Below, piece after piece: positions 32,004 to 42,883 of a DNA stretch of 64,000 nt (position 1 is the stretch's first letter; each line of letters starts with the position of its first letter). The notes under the pieces are model-generated. The model did not search any database. It was given only the letters and a program-made list of their open reading frames with translations, and was not told where the DNA came from. Origin of the DNA: Arachis hypogaea (Eukaryota > Streptophyta > Magnoliopsida > Fabales > Fabaceae); the NCBI RefSeq assembly GCF_003086295.3, contig NC_092051.1, positions 82,220,445 to 82,284,444 on the forward strand, written 5' to 3'. Both the position numbers and the translations under genes were made by a program.

Positions 32004-33684
32004 ATTCAATAAATTAGCATATGGTTACATTCTAAGTTTGGTGTTGCCCTGCAACAAACTGTTTTCCATCTTCATGGATGATTGCATCAACTTTACATGA
32101 AAGTGACACACCAAGATTCTAAGTTTGGTGTGCCACCTATTTTTCTATGCAAATCATTCAGCAACACCACTTGTCTGCATAACCATAATGTCTTTGCAGT
32201 GTTAATTTTCTTTTGGTTTGATATTGTGTTACTCTGTTTACTTTAGTTAATTCTTTATTTTTAATGCTTTTATTTTAGTTTGCTTATTTACTGTGTTTGT
32301 TAATACATTATCAAGAGAGCTTTATTCATGATAGATTCTTGGCTTGGTGATTGTATTTAACATATAACAGTTTCTTTCGTTTAGTTTTATTTCAAATAAA
32401 TTGACATAGGATTGCATTCTAAGTTTGGTGTTGCTATGCAACAAAATTTGGTTCTAATCCTTACAAGATACTTGCATTGATTCCAAGTGAAAGTGTCACA
32501 CTAAGTTTGGTGTGCCACTTATTCTTTATGCAAAGTATTATGCTCACCTTCTTATATATGCAATCACAATGTTTCTGTCTCTTGTGCCTTGATTATTATC
32601 TTTAATTTTGCTTGCTTAGAACACATGTACTACTAACTTTTCATTGTGTAAGACATTCATGATCCATCTTAGCCCCATAGCCATTGTTCTAATTGTTACT
32701 TGAGGATGAGCAAGCATTCTGAGTTTGGCAAGGGAAGGAGGAAGAATAGAGGAAAAAGGACAACAATAATGAAAATGAACTACAAGGTTGTAGAGTTCCT
32801 TCTCTCCTCATTTATTTCAAACACTATAAACTGCATGATTGTCTTTACCTTCTCTGTATGCATCTGTGTATGAATAAAGCATGACTTGAATCTTGATTTG
32901 CAACATGGTGCTGTGTCATTATGATTACCAACTTGAGTTTTGTGAATTCAAAAGCAACAAAGTATCATGATCATAAACAAACAAGGCATTAAAGAAGAAT
33001 TTAGCATGTGCATAAAAGTATTGGAAAGCTAGTATGTTTGATTGTTGCTTAATTGCATTAGATTTTATTTAATTGAAGTTTTCATCTAGCACGTTTTGTG
33101 AAATCTTTTAAAATCATGAAAACCTTGAAATCACATGCAAAATAAAGCAAGAAAAGAAAAAGGGAAAGAATGAGAAAGCTGAAGGCACTGAGTACCAATG
33201 GCAATTTATTTGTTAAGTGCTTGTGGTGTTTATGTATCAAGCCAAATGCTTGAAAACAAAACACTTAGAAGTCAAGGCTAGGCTCAAGTGCAAAAGCACT
33301 CCCTCAAAGCTCAAGGCTCTGAGCATCAATGATTAGAGAGTCAAGAAAAGAAAAGAAAAATGAGCTTAATGAAGTCCTCTAATCAAATGCTTGTGGTGCT
33401 TATGTATCAAGTGGTAATACTTGAAAACAAAGCATTTAGAAGTCGTAGCTTTGTTATCAACTCATGGGGCAAAGCACCCAAAAGGAGAATCTAAATAAGA
33501 AAATCAAAAGCTTGTTTCAAGGAAGAAATATAAAAGAAAGATTTCATAAATTGAGCTAGATGGAAGCATCAATCATTTACATTTCTTTTGTGATTGTAGC
33601 ATGCTTAGAAAACTAGCTTACCATGAACATTGAGTTGCTATTCTTCTTACCTTGGATTGTCAATCTCTATTGCATGATTCTTTT
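32004..33684 (+). other. Element D 3' untranslated region with internal duplications
   Basis: No gene. Blocks at about 32023-32160 and 32404-32540 are direct repeats about 380 bases apart, each with two TAAGTTTGGTGT motifs. A GTGCTTGTGGTGTTTATGTATC module occurs at about 33218-33240 and again at about 33390-33412, and is shared with the C tail. A degenerate copy of the pre-PPT hairpin lies near 32697-32718. Confidence 0.75.
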
Positions 33685-33721
33685 CTTGCTTGGGGACAAG
33701 CAAGGTTTAAGTTTGGTGTTG
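33685..33721 (+). promoter_or_regulatory. Element D pre-PPT hairpin and polypurine tract
   Basis: CTTGCTTG-GGGA-CAAGCAAG (8-bp stem, 33685-33704), then GTTTAAGTTTGGTGTTG up to the 3' LTR at 33722. Confidence 0.88.
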
Positions 33722-35984
33722 TGATGACATGTCACCATGTCATGTTTTTCTATGCTTTTTCCTTTGTTTTCAATAGGTTTTATGCACTTTCTTAAGCCAT
33801 AAGCAAGCCAACTGGGTAGATTTCCATGTTTCCTTTGATTCAATCAACCATGGATGAATTAATGCACTTTCATGAGAATTTGTGCTATAATTATCATATA
33901 TTATGAAAGAAACACAATCTTATGATTTGGGGCATAGCTTTGATGTGTTTGGTTGATTAATGATAGGTGAAGAAAGCTTGGAGAAAGGTTGAAGCAAGAA
34001 GGAATGGCTAGGAGCAAGAGAGAACAAAAAGTTTGAGCAAAAGTTTGCCTCAAACTTTAGCTCAAACTTTCGGAATAAGTGAAAACACCCCAGGGAACAA
34101 AAAGCTTGAGCAAAAGTTTGCCTCAAACTTTAGCTCAAACTTTTGGGAAAAAAGCTTGCGCCAACGTTTGCCTCAAACTTTTTGGCAAACGTTGGCATCA
34201 CAAAACCAACACCCTGGAGGAGAAAAGCTTGCGCCAACGGGTTTGCCTCAAACTTTTTGGCAAACGTTGGCGCCACACCAACACACCCAGGGGAGAAAAA
34301 GCTTGCGCCAACGTTTGCCTCAAGCTTTTTGGCAAACGTTGGCGCCACAAGGCATACAAGGGGTATACTTCCAACAAGAATAACTTGAGCTACATAGCTC
34401 CAAATGAGGTGATTCAAAAGGCAATGGAAAGTAGGAATCAAGAGCTTTCCAGGCATATATGGCACTTCATGGTGGACACTAAAATTGAGTGAGAAAACTG
34501 CCCCGAAATGTGCATAAACGAATATGGTGGCAACCTGCAGTGAGGCCAACTGACCTCTGCACCTTCGACGGAGTATAACTCGAGCTGTAGAGCTCCAAAT
34601 GATGCACTTCCAACGGCATTGGAAAGTATACATTCAGGGCTTTCCAACAATATATAATAGTATGGGGTGGACAATATGTTTGAGCCTCCAGAACTGGCGT
34701 TTTCGACCACGTTTGAGGCAAACTTTACCTCAAACGCTGCACACCAAGGCCCGCGACCTTGTCCTCTTCAAATGAGCATAACTTGGGTTGTAGATGTCCA
34801 ATTGAGGTGATTCCAATTGGGTTAGAAAGCTGACATTCAGAGCTTTCTAACCATATATAATAGTCTATAGTGGGCATGAAATTTGCAACGTTGACAAGCA
34901 GACAAAGTAGTACCCCAACATGCATGCAAGAAGGCCCAACGTTTGGCTAAAAGTTTGACCTCAAACTTTAGCCCAAACGTTGGTAGCAGCAAATAAGGGC
35001 AGCTGGTATAAAAAGTTTGAGTAAAAGTTTGCCTCAAACTTTTACTCAAACTTTTACTCAAACTTTTATGATTCATGGCCCGGTTCACAATGGGTTTCTC
35101 TCCAACTCCAAGAGCAATCAATAGAGGCTTTTGTCAACCCAATTCCATCAAGAGCAAGGGCCCAATTGACACCACTCAAAGGCACAAGCGATAGTTAGAA
35201 TAGAAATTTCATTTTAATTGTAATTTGTTTTGAATTTCATTTTCATTTTGTAAAGCCTATATAAGGCATCATTTTCATATTTGTTAGGGAGCGAGCTCCA
35301 CTAGGGAGCATTAGGAATATAGAACTCTCTCTCTTTAGTTTTTCTTTTTGTTTTAAATCTTGGGTTGAGAATTGAAGAAATTCTGTTTCAATCTCACCTT
35401 GAGAATTCTCTCTGTTTTCTTCTTCTGCAATTTTAATCTCTCCTCTACTACAAGTTCCTTTGCTGCATGTTTACAATTTAATTTACATTGAGCTTGATTT
35501 TGATCTTTGGTTCTCATTGCTTTCTGTTCTCACTGAATTCAATTTACATTCAAGCAATTTAATTCTTCTGCAAGTGCTCTGCATTTTACATTTCTGTTCA
35601 TGATCTGATTTACTTTTCCTGCAAGTTAAATTTTCTCTAAGCTTTGATCTATTGCTCTCTTTAATTTCCAGCACCCACTCCCCTTTACATTTAATGCAAT
35701 TTTACTTTTCTTGCAGTTTAAGATTCTTGCAATTTACATTTGTTGCTCTTAAAGTTACTTGCCAATTTACATTCTGCAACTTTAAATTCATTGTCCTTTA
35801 CTTCCTGTTGGTTACAATTTCACTCAATTCACATCAATGTTAGCTTGACTAAACTAATCATCCATTAAAGTTGCTTGATCCATCAATCCCTGTGGGATCG
35901 ACCTCACTCACGTGAGTTTTATTACTTGATGCGACCCGGTGCACTTGCCGGTGAGTTTTGTGTCGGATCGTTTTCCGCACATCA
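33722..35984 (+). repeat. Element D 3' LTR (2,263 bp)
   Basis: Near-identical partner of 28084-30332, followed by the GAGTC duplication. Its hairpin arrays lie at about 34026-34350 and 34930-35065. Confidence 0.95.
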
Positions 35985-36439
35985 GAGTCCAACTACACTC
36001 TAGCTCTGTCTCTTACAGCAAAAGGGAAAAGCATGAGCCTGTAGACTTCAGGATCCACTCCATTACTCTTAACAGTATCACAGATCTGCGAGAATTTAGT
36101 TAAGAACTGAAAAGGATCTTCAGATGGAAGTCCATGAAACTTGCAGTTCTGCTGCATCAGAGAAACTAGCTGAGGTTTCAGCTCAAAATTGTTTGTTCCA
36201 ATGGTAGGAATGGAGATGCTTCTTCCATGTAAATTGGAATTAGGTGCAGTAAAGTCACCAAGCATTCTCCTTGCATTATTGTTGTTGGGTTCGGCTGCCA
36301 TCTCCTTTACTTGTTCGAAATTTTCAATAAGGTTGTCTCTGGATTGTTGTAATTTAGCTTCTCTTAGTTTTCTCTTCAGAGACCTTTCAGGTTCTGGATC
36401 AGCTTCAACAAGAATGCCTTTTTCTCTGTCCCTTCTCAT
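35985..36439 (-). pseudogene. C2 gag, 5' part (split by element D)
   Basis: The ATG at 36439 opens MRRDREKGILVEADPEPE. The gag start follows with SISIPTIGTNNFELKPQLV, KFHGLPSEDPFQFLTKF and DPEVYRLMLFPFAVRDRARV. A TAG at 35993-35995 stands where the C protein has a Trp (RWL). Two codons later D is inserted. The frame resumes at 28083 with QPKDSLNSW. It is disrupted by both the stop and the 7.9-kb insertion. Confidence 0.85.
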
Positions 36440-38301
36440 AAGAAAGAGAAGGGAAAAAGAAAAGAAGAGGAATCCTCTATGTCACAGTAAAGAGGTTCCT
36501 TATTGTTAGTAGAAAAAAAGAAGAAGAGAAAAATCTGAACTCAGAAAGAGAGAGAGAGAGGGTTCGGATTTTTGGTGGGTGGGGGAGATATGTTAGTAGA
36601 TGAATAAATAAATAGAATAAGATGAGAGAGGGAGAGGATTTTCGAAAATAAATTTTGAAAGAGGGTTAGTAATTTTCGAAAATTAATTTTGAAAAGGGTT
36701 AGTAGTTTTTCGAAAATTCAAATAAAAAATAAAATAATTAGTTTAATTAAAAAGAAATTTTGAAAAAGAGGGAGATATTTTCGAAAATTAGAGAGAGAGA
36801 GAGAGTTAGTTAGGTGGTTTTGAAAAAGATAAGAAACAAACAAAAAGTTAGTTAGTTAGTTGAAACAAATTTGAAAATCAATTTTGAAAAGATAAGAAGA
36901 TAAAAAGTTAGAAAAGATATTTTGAAATCATATTTTGAAAAAGATGAGATAAGGGAGATATTTTTGAAAAGCTATGATTGAAATTAGTTTTGAAAAAGAT
37001 TTGATTTTTAAAATCACAATTAATGACTTGATTCACAAGAAATCACAAGATATGATTCTAGAACTTAAAGTTTGAATCTTTCTTAACAAGTAAGTAACAA
37101 ACTTGAAATTTTTGAATCAAAACATTAATTGTTATTGTTATTTTCGAAAATATGATGTAAAATTAAGAAAAAAATTTTTGAAAAATATTTTTGAAATTTT
37201 CGAAAATAACTAAAAAAAATTGAAAAAATATTTGATTTTTTGAAAAAGATTTTGAAAAAGATAAGATTTTTTTAAATTGAAAATTTGATTTGACTCATAA
37301 AAACAACTAGATTTTAAAAATTTTTGAAAAAGTCAAATCTAATTTTCGAAATTTTAAGAGATAAAAAGAGAAAGATATTTTTTTTGGATTTTTGAATTTT
37401 TATGATGAGAGAGAAAAACAAGAAAAATGATGCAATGCATGAAATTTTTAGATCAAAATAATGAATGCATGCAAGAGTGCTATGAATGTCAAGATGAACA
37501 CCAAGAACACTATGAAGATCATGATGAACATCAAGAACATATTTTTGAAAAATTTTTAATGCAAAGAAAACATGCAAGACACCAAACTTAGAATTCTTTA
37601 ATGCTTAGACACTAAGAATCCAAGAATGCATATGAAAAACAAGAAAAGACACAAAACATGCAAATGCAAAGATCAAACAAGAAGACTTACCAAGAACAAC
37701 TTGAAGATCATGAAGAACACTATGAATGCATGAATTTTTCGAAAAAATGCAAGATGAAGATGCAATTGACACCAAACTTTCAACTTGACTCAAGACTCAA
37801 ACAAAAAACATGAAATATTTTTTATTTTTTTGATTTTATGAATTTTTTTGTATTTTCTTTTAATTTTTTCGAAAATCATTTTGAAAAAGAAAAATAAGGA
37901 TTCTAAAATTTTTAATATGAATTCCAGGAATCTTATACTCTAAAGCTCCAATCAAAGGGTCAGGCGTGGCTTAATAGCCAGCCAAGCTTTAGTATGTAAC
38001 TCAGACATGACACGTCTAACATGCCCTACAGTCGTAGCTTTACAGCCAGCCAGGCTTCAACATGCTTTATGAAACACTAGAATTCATTCTTAAAAATCCT
38101 GAAGAAAAATATATTTTTTTTTTGAAAACATTTTTATTTTTTTTATTTTTATTTTTATTTTTTTTTTTGAAATTTTTTTTTTCCGAAAACAAAGGAGAAA
38201 TTTTTTTGAAAGATTTTTGAAAAATTTTTGAAAACAAAACAAAAAGAAAATTACCTAATCTGAGCAACAGGATGAACCGTCAGTTGTCCAAACTCAAACA
38301 A
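36440..38301 (-). other. C2 leader
   Basis: This is a long AT-rich leader with GAAAAAGAT and TTTTCGAAAA runs and no gene. PPT-like ACCAAACTTAGAATTC is at about 37581 and ACCAAACTTTCAAC near 37772. A distinct, less AT-rich module at about 37915-38085 has two TTGGCTGGCT/CTGGCTGGCT repeats and is absent from the leader of C. Confidence 0.65.
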
Positions 38302-38319
38302 TCCCCGGCAACAGCGCCA
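38302..38319 (-). other. C2 primer-binding site (tRNA-Asp)
   Basis: The - strand reads TGGCGCTGTTGCCGGGGA, one change from the tRNA-Asp complement, six bases after the LTR end at 38326. Confidence 0.85.
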
Positions 38320-38381
38320 AAAACTTGGTGCGTAGAAATTGTGATTACACTTTAATTATGTAAAATTCATCGCTCTTTCTT

Positions 38382-38399
38382 TCCCTGGTAATGGCGCCA
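38382..38399 (-). repeat. Second PBS-like copy inside the C2 LTR end
   Basis: The - strand reads TGGCGCCATTACCAGGGA after ...GGCATCATGTTTT, as if an LTR had ended there. About 56 bases later the LTR ends again before the real PBS. Confidence 0.7.
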
Positions 38400-39549
38400 A
38401 AAACATGATGCCAATACCATGGTTCACAACTTCGCACAACTAACCAGCAAGTGCACTGGGTCGTCCAAGTAATACCTTACGTGAGTAAGGGTCGAATCCC
38501 ACGGAGATTGTTGGTATGAAGCAAGCTATGGTCACCTTGTAAATCTCAGTCAAGCGGATATAAAATAGTAATGGAGTTTTCGAAAATAATTAATAAAATA
38601 GGGATAGAAATACTTATGTAAATCATTGGTGAGAATTTCAGATAAGCGAATAGAGATGCTTTCGTTCCTCTGAACCTCTGCTTTCCTGCTATCTTCACCC
38701 AATCAGTTTTACTCCTTTCCATGGCTGGCTTTATGTAATGCATCACCATTGTCAATGGCTACTTTCGGTCTTCTCTCGGGAAAATGATCCAAATGCCCTG
38801 TCACGGCACGGCTAATCGTCTGGAGGCATCACCCTTGTCAATGGTTACATCCTATCCTCTCAGTGAATATGGTCAACGCACCCTGTCACGGCACGGCTAT
38901 TCATCTATCGGTTCTCGATCATGCTGGAATAGGATTTACTATCCTTTTGCGTCTGTCACTACACCCAGCAATCGCGAGTTTGAAGCTCGTCACAGTCATT
39001 CAATCATTGAATCCTACTCGGAATACCACAGACAAGGTTTAAACTTTCCGGATTCTCTTGAATGCCGCCATCATTCTAGCTTACACCACGAAGATTCTGA
39101 TTAAGAGATCTAAGAGATACTCATTCAATCTAATGTAGAACAGAAGTGGTTGTCAGGCACGCGTTCATAGGGAATGATGATGATTGTCACGTTCATCACA
39201 TTCAGGTTGAAGTGCGAATAAATATCTTAGAAGCGAAATAAGATGAATTGAATAGAAAACAGTAGTACTTTGCATTAATCTTTGAGGAACAGCAGAGCTC
39301 CACACCTTAATCTATGGAATGTAGAAACTCTACCGTTGAAAATACATAAGTGATAATGGAATTCATTGGTCTCAGCCCCAGAGGGGAACCAGAGTAACCA
39401 AGACTGTGAATACAATGATAAAAAGTTCTATTTATAATAAACTAGTCACTAGGGTTTACAGAAGTAAGTAATTGATGCATAAATCCACTTCCGGGGCCCA
39501 CTTGGTTTGTGCTTGGGCTGAGCTTGAGTGTTGCACGTGTAGGGGTCAT

Positions 39550-39665
39550 TCTTGGAGTTCAACGCCAGCTTTTGTGCCAGTTTGGGCGTTGAACTCCACT
39601 TTGCAGCTTGTTTCTGGCGCTGGACGCCAGAATTGGGCAGAGAGCTGGCGTTGAATGCCAGTTTG
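39550..39665 (-). repeat. C2 LTR palindrome array
   Basis: Five or six units of GGCGTTGAACTCC, CTGGCGTCCAGCGCCAG and CTGGCATTCAACGCCAG in U3, upstream of the TATA box. Confidence 0.85.
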
Positions 39666-40036
39666 CGTCGTCTAAACTTGGGCAAAGTATGGACTATTAT
39701 ACATTGCTGGAAAGCCCTGGACGTCTACTTTCCAACGCAATTAGAAGCGCGCCATTTTGAGTTCTGTAGCTCCAGAAAATCCAATTTGAGTGCAGGGAGG
39801 TCAGAATCCAACAGCATCAGTAGTCCTTCTTCAACCTCTGAATTTGATTTTTGCTCAAGTCCCTCAATTTCAGTCAGAAAATACCTGAAATCACAGAAAA
39901 ACACACAAACTCATAGTAAAGTCCAGAAATGTGAATTTAACATAAAAACTAATGAAAACATCCCTAAAAGTAACTAGATTATACTAAAAACATACTAAAA
40001 ACAATGCCAAAAAGCGTATAAATTATCCGCTCATCA

Positions 40037-40407
40037 GCTACCAAGAGGAAGAGGTTGATATTGAAGAAGCTTGCAAAGAGGTGGAAATTGTCCAAGAAGA
40101 ACCCAAGGGAATGGAGCTGGAAATTACCTTGCCAAAGTTGTTGGAGACCCCTTCCCTTAAGTTGCCATCATCCTTCACAATATTCAAGTGGGTAAAATTC
40201 ATATCCCTTAGCTTTCTAATTCCACTTGAATATGGGCTACTGGAGATGGATGGTCAACTTAGAGCTCTTTGTGACATTAAGAGTAAGAGGAAGATGGTTA
40301 GTGGTTGGAGTTGTCAAGCAAGGTTCAACATGGTTGTGTGCTCAAAGTTTAAATGCAAGGGATGGTGTAAAGCTCAACTAAATGGGTCTAGGAAGTTGTT
40401 TGGCCGC
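40037..40407 (+). pseudogene. Fragment of a + strand B element (ORF2 part)
   Basis: It reads YQEEEVDIEEACKEVE, then LPSSFTIFKWVKFISL and KAQLNGSRKLFG, collinear with residues about 105-240 of B ORF2 but in + orientation. It is bounded by the C2 LTR on the left and the C LTR on the right. The same ORF resumes at 50675 with LVWDPEGYWN after a loss of about 60-70 codons. Confidence 0.8.
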
Positions 40408-40780
40408 TGATGAGCGGATATTTTATACGCTTTTTGGGGATAATTTCATATAGTTTTGAGTATGTTTTAGTTAGTTGTTAGTCTATTTCTATCAGTTTTT
40501 AGGAAAAATTCATATTTTTGGACTTTACTATGAGTTGTGTGTTTTTCTGTAATTTCAGGTATTTTTCTGGCTGAAATTGAAGGAGCTGAGCAAAAATCTG
40601 ATTCAGGCTGAAAAAGGACTGCTGATGCTGTTGGATTCTGACCTCCCTGCACTCAAAGTGGATTTTCTGGAGCTACAGAACTCGAAATGGTATGCTTCCA
40701 ATTGCATTGGAAAGTAGACATCCAGGGCTTTCCAGCAATATATAATAGTCCAAACTTTGCACAAGGATAGACGATGTAAA

Positions 40781-40890
40781 CTGGCGTTCAACGCCAGTTC
40801 TCTGCCCAATTCTGGCGTCCAGCGCCAGAAAAGGATCAAAATCTGGAGTTGAACGCCCAAACTGGCACAAAAACTGGCGTTCAACTCCAC
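40781..40890 (+). repeat. C LTR palindrome array
   Basis: Starts with the perfect CTGGCGTTCAACGCCAG (40781-40797), then CTGGCGTCCAGCGCCAG and half-units. It is repeated in the 3' LTR at about 50199-50308. Confidence 0.9.
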
Positions 40891-41017
40891 AAATGGCCTC
40901 TGCACGTGACTCACTTAAATCTCAGCCCCAGCACACACCAAGTGGGCCCCAGAAGTGGATCTCTGCATCATCCATCATAGTCCACTCATATTTTGTAACC
41001 CTAGGCTACTAGTTTAG

Positions 41018-41025
41018 TATTTAAA
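41018..41025 (+). promoter_or_regulatory. TATA-like box of C 5' LTR
   Basis: TATTTAAA in an AT-rich stretch downstream of the array; weaker than the D and F boxes. Confidence 0.4.
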
Positions 41026-41955
41026 CAACTTTTAGAGACTTATTTTGGATCTCATGACATTTTCAGATCTAAACTTTGTATTCTCTGATGGCATGAGTCT
41101 CTAAACCCCATTGTTGGGGGTGAGGAGCTCTGCTGTGTCTCGATGAATTAATGCAAGTATTTCTGTTTTCCATTCAAACACGCTTGTTCCTATCTAAGAT
41201 GTTCATTCGCGCTTAACTGTGATGGAGGTGATGAGCTGTGACACTCATCACCTTCCTCAAATCATGAACGTGTGCCTGACAACCACCTCTGTTCTATATA
41301 CGATTGAATGAGTATCTCTTAGATTCCTTAATCAGAATCTCCGTGGTATAAGCTAGAACTGATGGCAGCATTCATGAGGATCCGGAAAGTCTAAACCTTG
41401 TCTGTGGTATTCCGAGTAGGATTCAAGGATTGAATGACTGTGACGAGCTTCAAACTCTTGAAGGCTGGGCGTTAGTGACAGACGCAAAAGGATAGTAAAT
41501 CCTATTCCAACCGGATCGAGAACCAACCGGTGATTAGCCGTGCTGTGACAGAGCGCGTGAGCGTAGTTTTCACTGGGAGGACGGAAGGTAGCCATTGACA
41601 ACGGTGATCCACCAACACACAGCTTGCCATAGGAGGGCGTGCGTGCGTGAATCAGAAGACAGAGGAAAGCAGAGATTCAGAAGACAAAGCATCTCCAAAA
41701 CTCCAACATATTCTCCATTACTGCACAACAAGTAATCTTTAATTTATGTTCTCTTGGTTATTCACAATTCAACTGATAAACATAATTGACTTCCTGACTA
41801 AGATTTACAAGATAACCATAGATTGCTTCAAACCAACAATCTCCGTGGGATTCGACCCTTACTCACGTGAGGTATTACTTGGACGACCCAGTGCACTTGC
41901 TGGTTAGTGGTACGCGTTGTGAAAAGTGTGATTCACAATTCGTGCACCAAGTTTT

Positions 41956-41973
41956 TGGCGCCGTTGCCGGGGA
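41956..41973 (+). other. Element C primer-binding site (tRNA-Asp)
   Basis: TGGCGCCGTTGCCGGGGA, a perfect complement of the tRNA-Asp(GTC) 3' end, shortly after the LTR. Confidence 0.92.
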
Positions 41974-42883
41974 TTGTTCGTGTTTGGACAACTAACGGTT
42001 TATTTTGTTGCTTAGATTAGGAAAAATTTTCTCTTTTTGGTTTAGAGTCTTTTATTATTTATCCCTTGTTAAAACACTTTAAATTTATAGCTCAGTTAAC
42101 TAGAACGTGGTGTTTATGTTCATGGTAATTGGCTATCATATTTTTTAAAACCTTTTTCAAAAATAATTTTTCTGTTAAATCCTGTGCCAAACTTTAAGTT
42201 TAGTGTTTTCAAAAATAATCTTTCTTAAAATTTTAGAAAATTTTCAAAACTCATTTGGCTAGAGCGTTAATCTGTGTTCTTGGTAATTGGGTTAGAGTCT
42301 TTTATATTCTTTTCAAAACCTTCTTTTTCATAAATAATATTTTTTCTATTAAATCTTGTGCCAAACTTTAAGTTTGGTGTTTTCTTGTTGATTTCCCTTT
42401 GGTTTTCGAAAATTCTGGTTTGGTTTTCTAAAAATTTTAAGTTTGGTGTTCCTTGGTGTTTTCCCTCCAAAATTTTCAAAAACAAGGAGCATTAGATCTA
42501 AAAATTTTAAATCTTGTACTATCTTATTGTTTTTCTCTCTCCTCACTAAATTCAAAAATATCTTTTCAAAATATCTTTTCTAACTTCCTAACTTCTTATC
42601 TTTTCAAAATTTGTTTCAACTAACCAACTAACTTTTTGTTTGTTTCTTAACTTTTTCAAAACCACCTAACTAACTCTTTCTCTCTAATTTTCGAAAATAT
42701 CTTCCCTCTTTTTCAAAAATTTCTTTTTTTAACTAATTAATTCTTATTTTCTTTTACGAAAAAAAAAATTAATTTCAAAATTCAAATTCTTTTTAGTTAT
42801 TTTATTTTATTTAAATATTTACTTCTTATAAAATAAAATAAATAAAAAGATAAATCAGTCCAAGTTATATCCATATATCCATC
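41974..42883 (+). other. Element C leader
   Basis: An AT-rich leader of 910 bases without a gene. It holds several TTTAAGTTTGGTGTT motifs (about 42198, 42367, 42437) like the PPT, and ends at the polyprotein ATG. Confidence 0.7.

Larger units (their letters stand above)
38326..40036 (-). repeat. C2 5' LTR (1,711 bp)
   Basis: It starts (- strand) with TGATGAGCGGATAATTTATA at 40036. A palindrome array lies in U3 (39550-39665), and a TATA box (TATAAATA, - strand) is at 39429-39436. The U5 block with TTACTTGGACGACCCAGTGC is shared with C. Near its end it carries an extra PBS-like copy. It is in inverted orientation to the C 5' LTR at 40408. Confidence 0.92.
40408..41949 (+). repeat. Element C 5' LTR (about 1,542 bp)
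   Basis: It starts TGATGAGCGGATATTTTATA and ends AATTCGTGCACCA. A TATA-like TATTTAAA is at 41018-41025, with a palindrome array upstream at 40781-40890. It pairs with the truncated 3' LTR at 49825-50674, to which it is nearly identical. Confidence 0.93.
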
